64,000 nt of DNA from Adiantum capillus-veneris (taxonomy: Eukaryota; Streptophyta; Polypodiopsida; Polypodiales; Pteridaceae). A program made the position numbers and the translations under genes. A model generated the notes under the pieces. The model was not told the origin of the DNA, searched no databases, and worked only from the letters and a program-made list of their open reading frames with translations. Shown piece after piece: positions 1 to 11,184 of this stretch. Each line of letters starts with the position of its first letter. The stretch's first letter is position 1. Location: contig CM043949.1 of the NCBI GenBank assembly GCA_014529385.2, positions 107,793,054 through 107,857,053 on the forward strand, given 5' to 3'.

Positions 1-260
1 TGACCCATAAAGGGAGTTCCCACTACAACTATTTACAGAGCCATAGTGGCTTATTGAAATGATGTTCTAACATACTGTGCAAATATAAAGTGGCCAAGAG
101 TAGTTGCCGTCGCCTCTTCATCAACTCCCCGCATTCCACTCTACAAAATCATCATCAATTCAATTGGTAAAATAAATAGACAGCACATAATTAACCATTA
201 CGCCCAGCTATCCCAATTGCAGCTAACCACTACAACAGGAGGGTGCCCAGTTTTGTAACA
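1..260 (-). repeat. Partial 3' LTR of gypsy-1
   Basis: The segment lies directly outside the purine tract and ends in TGTAACA on the plus strand, so the LTR begins TGTTACA in the element's own orientation. The other end is outside the window. I found no second copy of this sequence to the right, so the LTR assignment rests only on position. Confidence 0.45.
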
Positions 261-275
261 TCCCTCCCACCAGGG
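261..275 (-). other. Polypurine tract of gypsy-1
   Basis: On the minus strand the sequence reads CCTGGTGGGAGGGA directly before TGTTACA. A purine tract at the internal edge of the 3' LTR primes plus-strand DNA synthesis in LTR elements. It sits about 35 bases after the gag-pol stop codon. Confidence 0.5.
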
Positions 276-308
276 ATAGCAACTGTCCTCAGTTGCTCAA
301 TAGAGAAA

Positions 309-1619
309 TCAACTGGACCGTGAGTGATGGAAAGTGTGGAGAAGGTCGGGAAAGTTGCGAAAAAACTTTTCAGGCATCCATTTGGCATCCTCTCTAGGGT
401 GGCCTTTGAAAGTCAAAAGGTAACGGTTATAAACCATTCCAGTGCGTGTAGTGGTGGTTTCATGGTCAACTATTTTATCAGGGGTGAGTTTCTCTTCTTG
501 GTCTACAAGTGAAGGTGCGTCTTCATAAATGTGGTGTGTAGGTAGGGGTCCTCGGAATGGGCGTAAAAGACTAATGTGAAAGGCATTGTGAATGTGCCAA
601 TGTGCAGGTAGGTCTAAACGAAAAGAAACATCATTACTGACAGCTGAAATTTTGAAAGGTCCATAAAAACGAGGAGCAAGCTTAACAAAGACATTAGTAT
701 CAACACTTTTGATCCTTCGTTTTTCGATGCGAAGTAAAACATGATCACCTTCTTTGAATTGGTGTGCCTTGCGATGCTTGTTAGCATGCTTGGTGTAAAG
801 TTCTTGTGAGTGTTTAATGGCAGAATGCACACTTGCATAAATATCATGAAAGTCAGTAGTGAAATCATCAGCGACAGGCACAACATTAGAAAGACGTGAA
901 GAAGGACTAGGAAGTGAGTGACCATATACAATTTCAAAGGGAGATTTACCCGTGGCAGTGTGAGCGGTGTTGTTTTATGCAAATTGTAGAATATGTAGGT
1001 AGTCATCCCATTTCTTAGGTTGAGAGGAAACATAAGCTTTCAACAAGTCAATAATAGTGCGGTTGGTGACTTCGGTTTGACCATTAGATTCAGGATGAAA
1101 TGCAGAAGTGAAGTCAAGTGTAGTGCCAAGATTTTCAAAGACAGTAGTCCAAAAAGCACTACAAAATTTTGAGTCTCGATCAGAAATAATCACTTTAGGC
1201 AAACCATGATGTGGAAAAACAGTCTTCAGAAACAAAAGTGCAGCTTGATGTGCTGTGAGTGTTTTCTTACATGGAACAAAGTACGCTTGTTTAGAGAAAC
1301 GATCAATAATAGTCCATCTCATGTCATGTTTGTGTGTTGTGAGTGGGAAACCAGTAACAAAATCCATGGAAATATGTTCCCAAGGTCTTTCAAGAATGGG
1401 GAGAGGGTGTAAAAGTCCCAATTTCTTACCTGTAGCTGCTTTGATTTTTTGACAAATCAAACAAGTTGACACATACTGTTTAACATCCATTCTCATAGCA
1501 GGCCAATAGAAATCACGACATAAATTTTGAAAAGTTGCAGCAAATCCTCTATGTCTAGCATAAGGTGGTTTGTGCAATTCTTCAATAATTAATGTACGAA
1601 AAGATTTAGTCACACACAA
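309..1619 (-). pseudogene. Integrase with chromodomain-like tail (gypsy-1 pol, 3' part)
   Basis: The integrase joins element cDNA to the host chromosome. The N-terminal zinc-binding (HHCC) region ends in CLICQK. The catalytic core shows the D-D-E triad as SMDFVTGFP, IISDRDSKF and NGQTEVTN. A single TAA at 975-977 (where the family has a tyrosine, LQFA-Y-NN) cuts the frame, and the same frame continues to 309. The C-terminal part holds the HNAFHISLL motif and a chromodomain-like block (VDHETTTTRTG ... YLLTFKGHPREDAKWMPE), which in chromoviruses binds modified histones and guides integration. Upstream, a TAA near 1648 separates it from RNase H in the same frame. Confidence 0.88.
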
Positions 1620-1850
1620 TTTTTGTTTGAAATAAAGGAAGTTTTCTTAAATAGTGTATTCGAGAAATGTGTGTACAGAATTATCAAGCATGTGCAACCA
1701 TGTCGTTTTGAAGTCATCATCATGTGCATAAGTGTCAGGCATAGTGTCAAAGGAAGTTCCCGTAATGGTTGATAGATGATTAAGTGAGGGTTGTCTACTC
1801 AAAGCATCAGCTACAACGTTGTCTTTACCAGGTTGGTATTGAATGTTGGG

Positions 1851-2870
1851 CTAGAAACTTTGAATAAAAGCGGCCCATTTAATATGTCTATCATCTATTA
1901 AGGGCTGAGAAAGTAAATATTTGATACTTTGTTGATTAGTTTTAATGATCAAGTCAGTACCCATTACATAGTGTTTCCAAATTTTCAATGCATGTACCAC
2001 AGCAGTCAACTCTTTATCATAAGTACTGAACTTTGTTTCAGATGGTTTGAATTTACGACTTTCGAAAGCAATTGGATGGTTATCTTGCATAAGGACTGCA
2101 CCGATACCTTTCCCACTAGCATCAATGACTACCACAAAGAATGGTCTTTCAAAATCAGGCAATTGCAATACAGGTGCATTAGTCAAAGCATGTTTAAGTG
2201 CATTGAATGAGCTTTCTTGCAAATCAGTCCATTCATAAGGCGTGTTTTTCTTCAACAAGAGAGTCAAATAATGTGCTTTGTAAGCAAAATTACGAACAAT
2301 TTTCCTGTAATAGCTACAAAGACCAATAAAAGATTGTAGTTCATGCAAGTTTTTGGGTCTAGGCCAGGATTGAATGGCTTCAATTTTCTTTGGATCGACA
2401 TGTATTCCCTTACCCGATACAATATGTCCCAAATATTCAATTTCAGATTGGAAAAATGAACTCTTTTCAGGATTCAAATACAAGTGATTTTGTGCAAGCA
2501 GATCAAATACACGTGTTAAATGCTGCTTATGCTCTTCTTCAGATTTACTGAATACCAAAATGTCATCAAAAAATACAATCACCAAATCTTGATGGTCAAT
2601 GAAAATGCGATTCATCATACGTGTGAATGTAGCTGGTGCATTTGTCAAACCAAATGGCATGACAAGAAATTCATAGTGCCCAGTTTGTGTTCTGAAAGCA
2701 GTTTTGTAGACATCATGTTCAAACATTTTGACTTGGTGATATCCTGATTTAAGGTCAATTTTTCTAAAGATGTGTGCCCCTTTCAGTTTGTCTAGTAGAT
2801 CATCCACTCTAGGAATAGGAAATCTATTCTTAATGGTGATCTTGTTTAAAGCCCTGTAGTCGATACACAT
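1851..2870 (-). pseudogene. Reverse transcriptase and RNase H (gypsy-1 pol)
   Basis: This part copies element RNA into DNA and removes the RNA strand. Visible RT blocks are [25 protein letters not shown]-type (here [12 protein letters not shown]), the FGLTNAPATF block and the catalytic VFFDDILVFS. The thumb/connection has YLGHIVSGKGI and the RNase H starts at PFFVVVIDASGKGIGAVL with YDKELTAVVHAL further on. The frame ends at TAG 1851-1853, where the family continues toward QPGKDNVVADALSR, visible at about 1790-1840. All polymerase residues that I can check are present; only nonsense codons break it. Confidence 0.88.
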
Positions 2871-2921
2871 ACGAAAGGTTCCATTTTTCTTCTTAACAAG
2901 AAGTATTGGAGCTCCGTATGG

Positions 2922-3896
2922 TTAACTACTGGGTCGGATTAGGCCTCGGTCAAGTAAATCAGTGATTTGATTTTGTATTTCCCTGTGTGCAGTATGATTT
3001 ACATGATAAGGTGCTCTACAAGGAGGTTCACTACCCGGTATAATGTCAATTTTGTGGTCTTCTGGGCGTGATGATGGAATTCCAGGTGGTAGATCATGCA
3101 TGAAACAATCTTTAAATTGAGAGAGGAATTCATCATGGGTGGAGTTATGTGAAGTTTCCGTTTCAGCAGAAATTTGATTTACCAAGACTAGATATGTTTT
3201 CCCCAGTTTTGGAATTGCTCGTTTGGCTTGAGTGTGAGAGAGGAGTGGAAATTTTTGATGTGCCAGTGTTGCTTGGATGGAGAAAGTTTTATTATTATGA
3301 GTGAGAGACATTGTACGTGTTTTATAATTAATCAACGGGTCAAATTCGTGACGAAATGGCATTCCCAAAATCATATCGAGTCCATGCAATGGTGCTACCA
3401 AAAATGTACGTGCTTGTGTGAATTCACCAATGCAAACTTCAACAGTGACTTGAGTTTTACAATTAAAACGTTGATTATTAAAAACAGTTTTGACCTTATG
3501 AGGTGATGAAATTTCAGAGAGTGATAGTTGTTGTGCCAATCGTGTGGAAATGAAATCATGGCTACTACCATCATCTAGCAGAATGGTGACATTTTCACCC
3601 TTAACAGTGCCTTGCACTTTAAACAAAGTGTGACGAGATATAGGAGTACCTGAGGATGGGTTGTCATCGTTATCATAATCAGGATCATATCCCTCACCGT
3701 AGTTAACTTCCACTTCATTGTCATCGGGTGTAGCATCTTCGATGAGGTTAAGAGTAGCTCCGTTGGGGCGGTTGTTGTTGAAGGGTTTCTGATTTGAATT
3801 CCTGTTGACTCCATTCGAATGGCCATTGCCCTTAGCATGACCATTTGGGCACTTATCTGCATAGTGACCATACTGAAAGCATTTAAAACACTTCAC
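2922..3896 (-). pseudogene. Gag zinc knuckle, aspartic protease and RT N-terminus (gypsy-1)
   Basis: The segment opens with a CCHC zinc knuckle, CFKCFQYGHYADKC, that binds element RNA. After a low-complexity acidic linker it has the protease active site ILLDDGSSHDFIS, with DDG in place of the more usual DSG/DTG, followed by the MILGMPFRHEFDPLI block typical of these proteases. It ends with the RT N-terminal approach (HKIDIIPGSEPP, DRGLIRPSS) at TAA 2922-2924; the frame continues directly into the RT segment with the PYGAPILLVKK block. Confidence 0.85.
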
Positions 3897-3953
3897 CTTT
3901 TTGTTACCATTAGAAGTTGGAGGAGAACGTTGGTTGAAAGAATTTTGGTTGCC

Positions 3954-4796
3954 TCATTGCTGGGTGTTGTTGTTGTTGTTGCTCGTATGAGGTTGAGCAG
4001 TTGTAGGAGAATTGTCAAATTTTTGTCTTTTGAAAAAGGTACGGCTTTGGTGTTTGCTTCTGTCAAAGTTAGGAGAAAAAGGAGGTCTCTTGTTGCGGTT
4101 AGTGTTAGCAGGTTGATCAGTGTGAGAGGAATGTCCACCTTTCTTCTTTTCTACGTTGAGAGCCAAGTTAATGGCCTTTGACAGAGAATCTGGTTCGAAC
4201 ATATCTACCTCAACACTAATTTGTAGTGTCAAGCCTGATATGTACTTTCGCTTCAATTTCCTGCGACTAACATGTTCAATAGCTTGCAATTGAATTAGAA
4301 AATTCCAGAAACGGTCAGTGTAACCCTGTACGTCTTCATTTCTACCCTGTCGAATTAAATCCCATTGACGTCATGCTTTAGCTTTGTACTGTGTGGGCAA
4401 AAATTGGGACAAAAATACTTTTTTAAATGCATTCCATGTGCGTGGTCTTCTCCCATGTTGTTTGGTGGCGTTCCACCACAATGCAGCGCTGCTAGTGAGA
4501 TGATTGGATGCACATTTTACCATTTCACGCTCAGGAAAGTCTTCATCGTGAAAATAGTCATCTAGTTGACTAACCCATGCTAGAACCGTGCTAGCATATT
4601 TAGTGCCATCAAAATCTTTGAAAGTGAAGGCTTTTCTGCTAATTTTGTTTTTCTTGGGTGTCGGTGCAGATTCGGTGTGTGCAGAATGCAATAATTTATC
4701 TTCAAGTTCTTGCCTTCGCATGCGTTCATATGTTAGTGACTGCTACAAATTTTGAAGTTGTTCTGCAATCGTGGGTGCATGAGGAAGATGTGCCAT
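3954..4796 (-). pseudogene. Gag capsid region (gypsy-1)
   Basis: Gag packages element RNA. I choose the ATG at 4796-4794 (MAHLPHAPTIAEQL) because the frame then runs unbroken in phase to 309. The capsid domain shows FDGTKYASTVLAWVSQLDDYF, AALWWNATK and FLPTQYKAKA, the pattern of plant gypsy retrotransposon gag proteins. Stops fall near 4738, at 4371-4373 and at 3954-3956. The C-terminal part is basic, Asn/Gln-rich and leads into the zinc knuckle. Confidence 0.8.
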
Positions 4797-6214
4797 GATT
4801 GCGTGCTTTTCTTTTTCTTTTCCTTTTTTTCTTTTTTTTTAATTTTAATAAATAATTAAATGGTAATGCTTAAAAAGGCTATTTGGTGGTATTCGCAGAT
4901 GCAATATGCGGAATAAAATAAAATAAATAACAGAAATGTAATGTACTTAGCTGAGAACGAGCGGTGGCGTCCAGTCCAGAATGGCGATGCGCTAGAAAAT
5001 TGCTAGAGAATAGACAGTCCGACGGTGCGTCACCGAGCCAGTTGAATTTGTAGCGTCCGGTCTCCCTTACCTCAAAATACTTTTTGTTGCAAAAATATGT
5101 GGCAATTGTGGAAATCTCCTGTGCCAATACCAACCCTTTGACTTGAAAGAGGAAAAACTCGACCTTCTTGGACTTACCTCGGTGATTGTCCCTCCATTTC
5201 TTGATGGCGCTTTATGAGTTCGATACTTTTTGGGAAACAATGACCGAACGGGGAAGTGCCAATTGAGTTGGAAGACTGACGTAGGGAAAGCAGGAGGTAT
5301 AGCTCATGAAGTAGATGCAGTGAACTTGGGCGGAATGGTGTGAATGGGGGTTAGCAAGGCTTTTGTGTGATTTTTTTTCTTGTTTATAATTCCATTGGGC
5401 GGCCGGTCACTGCCTTGTAATTTAAACCTCACCTTTTTAATAAAAGGTATGAAAGCATGGCTAAAACATGGGCGACAACGTGCAGGCAACCGAAAACGAC
5501 GGGCTGAGGGAGAGTTGGAGTTGCAACGCCCTGTGTGGACCGTTTCGGCTTCTGCAGAAAGGAGGACTTTCACTCAGCAACCCAAGGCGACCGCGTACGG
5601 ATGCAGGTATAGCCGTTTTGGGGGTAGTGCACAGCCTTCCTTGTATCGGCTCAGGAGGGCGTTCCCGCTGTCAATTTTTCGACAACTCAACCTTGAGTGA
5701 GTTGAGTGGGTGCAACTTTCCTCCCAAACTCCGCTCCCGGATTTTTTTTTTTGTGTCAAGGTCTTATTGCCATCTTCAACCCCTTCTCTCTTTTCTTCGA
5801 CCTTCGAGTCTTCAAAAGAAGATTTCAAAGCCTTGCCGATTTCAAGGGCTTGTCGATTTTTAAAAAAAAATTATGGTCGACATAGCTTTCCTTGATCCTT
5901 GCTCGGATTCTACAATCCCTTGCTACTTTCTTCTTGCCTTCACAGTCCGCAAGGATTAAGCATTAGAATTGAAAGTGAATTCTCGACATACCATCATTTG
6001 GGTCGTTATGAAGCCGAGTGAGGAATCAGTCGTTGAATAGCCACCAATTAACAGGCGAGTTTTCTTCTGCGACTCGATCAATTATACTTCGAATTTCCAC
6101 GAGCCCTTGAATTCTTGAATTGCAAAGTCGATGAATTGCAATTGGGGTTTTGTCGATTAGAGGAAACTCCTTCTTAAAACTAAAATCTGGTGCCAATTAA
6201 TCCTCGAACCTGAT
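4797..6214 (-). other. Leader region of gypsy-1, no gene seen
   Basis: About 1.4 kb lies between the primer-binding site and the gag start. It contains several short overlapping open frames on both strands with no recognisable domain. A leader of this length is long but known in plant gypsy elements. A T/A-rich tract at 4807-4860 lies just upstream of gag. Confidence 0.5.
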
Positions 6215-6226
6215 GCTCTGATACCA
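6215..6226 (-). other. Primer-binding site, initiator tRNA-Met type
   Basis: The plus strand reads GCTCTGATACCA, so the minus strand reads TGGTATCAGAGC, the complement of the 3' end of plant initiator tRNA-Met. Two bases later the sequence TGTTGGGAG starts a candidate LTR. It marks the 5' end of a minus-strand LTR element. Confidence 0.8.
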
Positions 6227-6348
6227 CTGTTGGGAGAAGAGGGGGGAGATCGACCGCTTAGAATATTCAACACAAGCTTTCAAGCCATCACCATCAAACT
6301 GTCCACCTCTTCTTCCAATTTCCAAGCACACACACTCACCTAGACTAT

Positions 6349-6349
<1 letters not shown>

Positions 6350-6406
<57 letters not shown>
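6350..6406. repeat. (CA)n microsatellite
   Basis: About 28 uninterrupted CA units lie inside the candidate LTR start. Open frames of alternating Cys/Val across it are artefacts of the repeat. Confidence 0.95.
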
Positions 6407-6411
<5 letters not shown>

Positions 6412-7759
6412 CATAGAATTGACATAGGCAAACTTGTAAGAGAGTGTAAGAGTGGTGTAAGAGATAGAGACTAAATTAGAGAGTACACGGCAAAATAACC
6501 ATAGCTTAAGAGAGTAGAGAAGAGAATTTGCAAGAGAAAGGCCTAAATCTAACCTCAAACTCCACGGCACCTCTCTTGTGGAGTTGGTATTTAATATATT
6601 ACTTTGAGTTTAAGGTTTGTAACATTTGTATTTAATGCAGAGAGGTTGTGTTCAAGTACGCTTTGGTGATTTTTCAAAGTCGTGAAAGCAGCCATATCTA
6701 TAAGGTCATGATCTCCTAAATCATCATTGTCATGCATATTAATGTTGGCAGCACCCGTGGTTGTCGGATTTTGATGTGCATGTTCAAAATCAAAAGTGTG
6801 TGTTTGTGGGATATTATCGCCGGCCATGGTAAACACACGCTAGTGTAGAGAGAGAAAATAAAACGTCAACTTGTATCTTGTAAAGCTTGAAGTCATTGTG
6901 TTTTTTAACTCGACGGCTTTTGCATTGCATGTGATCATCGCCTTGCAAAATTTGTAGCGCTTCACGTCTTGTTCTTCGTAAGAACAGCTTCGTTGATTTT
7001 TCACAAAAACTCGTCATTTTTGTGAAGGCTTTTGTTTACTTGTAAAGCTTTTTTCTTGACGAGAAAAGAATTTTGAAAGAAAAATTGTTTTTCTCCAAGG
7101 AGTGAAAAGGAAAGGTGAAACTACTTCCTTGAAGTTTGTAGCTTTCCTTTCCTTCTAGCATTGTTTGTCAACACAAGTATGCTATCTTTCCTTGTTGTAT
7201 ACAACAAGTCTCAACAGCTTGGATGGTAGGGTGTTGGCCACTTACCCTCATGGGGTGGGTTCAACTCTCCTTCATGCAAGGGTTTAAAAGGCCTTCCTAT
7301 AAGCGGAGCCAACGGCGCCAACAGAGCCTCAATGTCATAGAGTTTTTGGTCATGTTTGCCTTGGTTGTCCATCTTGGATGGCAATCGTAGATGGATGTTG
7401 CTCTCTCGTGCTGTGCCTACCTTCAAGCTGCACTGTGGGCCGTCGTTTTCCTCGCCTATTGCATGTGGATCGTGGGAGAGGAGATGTTGCTTGGCATGCA
7501 CATACGACCCACTTTTTTCCTTTCTTGAAATAGCTTGGATACCACTGAAAGGAGGAGAGTAATGCAGTGTGCTAGTCTCCACCTAACCATGTTATCTTAT
7601 AGCTTTCCCCTAACGTACACACTATCCGTCTGTACCAGTGGTTGTACCTGTAGGACCTATGTCCTTACAAATGCGAACACTGAGAGAGATATCCTCTTGT
7701 GGTTGTCCTTTGCGTAGCGTGGACATCACGCGGTCTTCAACCTTGTGGAGGATAACCTC

Positions 7760-8089
7760 CTACGCATGATTTTTGACCGCCTTTGTGAGGGTGGTCTCTG
7801 CTTCTTTGTTGAACTTGGTTTCCATCTGTAACATTTCTTTCTTCTTGCGGTTCTCCACTATGATAAGCCGGCTCTCAACGACGATGAACCTTTGTTTCAA
7901 CTGGTCGTGCTCCTTGAGCAGTCTTTCGACTTCATTCTGAAGGCGGATGGTGCTGTCCGTTTTGAGGGGTGTTGTCCCGTCCGACCCCAACAAAGGTGGA
8001 CTTGCTTCGAGACGGGGCCCGAGTGGCCATGATTTTTGCTCGAGGAGTGCACCAAAGGATAGTTTTTGGTCAAGGGCAAGAGTGGACAA
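7760..8089 (-). CDS. Unrecognised open frame with coiled-coil-like C-terminus
   Basis: A 109-residue frame starts near 8089. The second half is rich in Glu, Lys and Leu with heptad-like spacing (RLQNEVERLLKEHDQLKQ, then VVESRLIIVENRKKKEM), suggesting a coiled coil. I recognise no family. It lies beside a (GA)n tract and between transposon fragments, so it could be a captured exon or the remnant of an element protein. Whether it is expressed or even real is uncertain. Confidence 0.25.
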   Translation of the reverse strand: MSTLALDQKLSFGALLEQKSWPLGPRLEASPPLLGSDGTTPLKTDSTIRLQNEVERLLKEHDQLKQRFIVVESRLIIVENRKKKEMLQMETKFNKEAETTLTKAVKNHA

Positions 8090-8156
8090 AAGTTGTAATG
8101 AACTAAATTGTAATGCTGACTATTGACTGTCGTGGGCGAAATAAACTAAGCTTGTG

Positions 8157-8159
<3 letters not shown>

Positions 8160-8239
<80 letters not shown>
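8160..8239. repeat. (GA)n microsatellite
   Basis: About 40 GA units without interruption. Confidence 0.95.
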
Positions 8240-8243
<4 letters not shown>

Positions 8244-8568
8244 AGAGATTGCAATCAACGACGGAGTGGATAGTTGACAGAGTGTAATGTCGTCAATAGT
8301 TGTTTGGCAACATACAAAGACACATTCAGATGCGCTGGTTAAAGGGCAGAGCTATGGCTTAATAAGTCCCAAAGATAGCCCCTTGCCCAAAGAAGTCGAC
8401 GCTGCACAAATAAACACAAAGCTAGGGTTAGGAAGAAGAAGGGGAGAGAGAGAGAGAGAGAGAGAGGGAGAGATGGGACAATTGCTAGTCTGCAATATGT
8501 ATGGTAGTGGTTGTGGTGATGTTTTGACAATAGTGCTAATGGGCAAGTCATATCAATGGTAGAATGAG

Positions 8569-8570
<2 letters not shown>

Positions 8571-8634
<64 letters not shown>
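8571..8634. repeat. Compound (GT)n(GA)n microsatellite
   Basis: A run of about ten GT units passes directly into about twenty GA units. A shorter GA tract lies at 8445-8466. The flanks 8240-8570 and 8635-9180 hold no gene that I can support. Confidence 0.95.
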
Positions 8635-8636
<2 letters not shown>

Positions 8637-9180
8637 AATGTGGATGTGATAATGAGTGTGAGGAAGAGGAGGATATAGTGATGTAGGATAGTAAGTACTT
8701 GGTTTTGCATCATCGGCCTCAAGAATGATAAGATATGGGGTTGGATTTATAACAAAGCATAAGCTTGGCTTATGTGCACAAGAGATAATATTGCAATGTG
8801 TTTCAATCATAGTGTTTGGAGCAGCATTCTTGGCCTCTCTATTTGATTTGAATTTAACCATTCGCTTATGCAAATAGTGTTGACATGCCTAAGCTAAAAA
8901 GTTCCGTACAGTGCAACACACCAAATATGTAGTTAACAAATTGTTTAGTTTGTTAATTTAATAGATTCTTTTATTTTATTAATTCTAGTTTACTTCCTTT
9001 TTCATATTATTGTTTTGAAGTGCCAACGTGAGCGTTTCATCTTGTTTGAGTGAGATCCTACATAACATCTATATCTATATCTATATTCTATAATGGGGGG
9101 AGGGATTCAAGCCCGCCCCCCTACCACGCGTCAGCACCTCCTCTGCCCGGGAGGTTTCTTCTGCAACCCAGCCACACAAT

Positions 9181-9181
<1 letters not shown>

Positions 9182-9264
<83 letters not shown>
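9182..9264. repeat. (CA)n microsatellite
   Basis: About 41 CA units. A short TATATC repeat lies at about 9064-9085. His/Thr and Cys/Val frames across the tract are not genes. Confidence 0.95.
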
Positions 9265-9265
<1 letters not shown>

Positions 9266-9351
9266 TGCACAAAGAAAGAAAGAGGCAACCGTAGGTCACC
9301 GGCTGCACTAGTAGAGCCTCTTATGCATCAAATTGTTATGCTTTGACTGTG

Positions 9352-10800
9352 GCTAGCTTACATGATGTTGAGGAACCTCTGTCTTTTGATGAGCACATAA
9401 TTGAAAAAATTGGATGGCTACCATGCAAACAGAATATGATGCACTTATAGAAAATGACACATGGACTTTATGTGATTTGCCTCTGGCAAAAAGGCCATTG
9501 GTATGAAGTGGGTTTACAAGTTGAAATGCAAGCCGGATGGTGAGGTTGATCGCCATAAGGCTCAACTTGTTGCAAAAGGCTATGGGCAACAAAAAGGCAT
9601 AGATTGTGAAGAAACTTTTACTCCCACTTTTCGTATGAATACTATTCGTTTTCTATGTGCATTGGTAGCTCATTTTGGTTGGAATATATATCAGTTAGAC
9701 ATTGTTACTGCTTTCTTGAATGGTGACATATTTGAGGAAGTTTATGTAACGCAACCTCACGATTTTTTCAAAAAAGGACAAGAGGATAAGGTGTGCAAAT
9801 GTAACAAAGCTTTGTATGGGTCGAAGCAATCTCCTCGTGCTTGGTATGATAAGGCTAACACTCATTTGGTCAAACAAGGCTTTCATAATAATCCAACAGA
9901 AAGCACATTGTCTGTAAAGCGTGAGGGTGATGTACTTGATTTGCTGATCACTCGACCAAATGAGAGGCATATTGATGAATTTAAGGCTGATTTGAATGCT
10001 ACTCTCAAGATGAAAGATTTGAGATTGTTGCACCATTACTTGGGTATACAATTTAAGCAGTGTGATGGTGGTATTACCTTGTGTCAAAAAAGTTACATAG
10101 AGACATTGCTATGTAAGTTTGGACTTGAGGATTGCAAACCTTGCTGGATGCCTCATTTATGTATGCAACACAAGACCAGATATTCACTTTGTAGTCTCAC
10201 AGGTCAACAGATTTATACATAGCCCAGGGTCTAAGCATTGGCAGGTGGTCAAGAGGATATTCCGCTACTTGAGTGGCACTTTACATCTTGGCTTTTTTTA
10301 TCCCAAGGGGGGATCATAACCGCCAGACTTACATGCTTTTTCAGATTCATATTGGGTTGGTTGTTTTGACATGTGATGTCCATAAGTGGTTTTTGTTTCA
10401 TGCTTGGTAGTTCATGTATATCATGGTTGAGCAAGAAGAAACCTACTGTGGACACTTCGAGTTGTGAGGCTATGTACAGAGCAGTCTTCACAGCTATGGT
10501 TGAGTGTGTATGGCTCAGATGCCTTATGCCTGATTTGGGTGTTGGACAGGACACTGCCAACACTATCTACACTGACAGTCAGAGCGCATTGGCAGTTGCG
10601 AGGAACCCAATTTTCATGCTCGCACAAAGCACATTGAGGTGCATTACCACTAGGTCAGGGAGAGGCTCTCAGTAGGAGAGATCAGCTTGGCTTGTGTGCC
10701 AACACATGACAACCTTGCAGATCTTTTCACGAAGGCATTGTCTTGTGAGAAGTTCGAAGCTTTCCGCAAAGCTTTGGACTTACGCCCCTTTGTGGACTGA
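9352..10800 (+). pseudogene. Ty1/copia reverse transcriptase-RNase H fragment
   Basis: The RT starts near 9416 (AMQTEYDALIENDTWTL) and continues in the frame 9503-10222 with MKWVYKLKCKPDGEVDRHKA, the QLDIVTAFLNGDIFEEVY block and ALYGSKQSPRAWYD, all diagnostic of copia. The stretch that should hold the catalytic YVDD reads GDVLDLLITR, so the tyrosine, valine and one aspartate are gone. After a further small deletion the frame shifts to 10119-10319 (TRPDIHFVVSQVNRFIHSP), then to RNase H at 10373-10675 (SKKKPTVDTSSCEAMYRAV, TDSQSALAVARNP). The gag, protease and integrase are missing. The copy is inactive. Confidence 0.88.
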
Positions 10801-11104
10801 TCATGTCCTCAAAGCATGGCACTTCCCTTTACTCATGTGCCAGCTCTCGTTCACCGCATCACTCCAGGTGTGATTTGATACCATATACATGTGGTAGTGA
10901 TGTGTATGAACACACTTAGGACCGCCAGGACATTTTTTCCTCTTTAGGAGGTTTTTCCTCCCTGTGCATTGCATAGATGTCCATCACTCTAGGGTTATCT
11001 ATCTTTCCATTGCACACTAAGTAATACACTCTCTAGTGTGTGCCTTAGCTTCTTTCGTCTTCTCCAAGCTGTATGCGCTTTCCTACAACCCTAATTCCAA
11101 CATC
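10801..11104 (+). repeat. Possible 3' LTR of the copia fragment
   Basis: This stretch follows the copia RNase H end. A segment from about 10868 (TGTGATTTG) to about 11102 (CCAACA) has TG..CA ends and no open frame, as a short LTR would. No second copy was found, so this is positional inference. Confidence 0.25.
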
Positions 11105-11184
11105 AATAACTTGGCACTATTGGCACTTTAGTACGTATTCTTGAACATCCTGATGTAAGCGTGGCCAATAAAATTGTTGTCCAA

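Larger units (their letters stand above)
1..6228 (-). mobile_element. Ty3/gypsy chromovirus-like LTR retrotransposon (gypsy-1), degenerate
   Basis: Read on the minus strand, the order is primer-binding site (6226-6215), long leader, gag, zinc knuckle, protease, reverse transcriptase, RNase H, integrase, chromodomain-like tail, polypurine tract and start of the 3' LTR. RT before integrase makes it Ty3/gypsy; the chromodomain-like tail points to a chromovirus. The right LTR should start at 6229 (TGTTGGGAG) and the left LTR should end at 260, but I could not match the two, so either one LTR is truncated or the primer-binding site belongs to a neighbouring copy. The coding part (4796-309) is one frame with several stops and no frameshift that I can see. 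Confidence 0.85.
6229..8159. other. Candidate 5' LTR start and unassigned sequence
   Basis: The interval starts with TGTTGGGAG next to the primer-binding site, so its first few hundred bases are probably LTR; I could not find the far end. It includes the (CA)n tract at 6350-6406. Minus-strand open frames at 6591-6836 (begins MAGDNIPQTHTFDF, gag-like in composition) and 7211-7582 have no domain that I recognise. Confidence 0.4.

Noticed and set aside
5304-5895. Several overlapping frames on both strands
   Set aside because: They lie in the gypsy-1 leader and match no domain.
9050-9346. Overlapping frames with His/Thr or Cys/Val repeats on both strands
   Set aside because: They read through the (CA)n tract.
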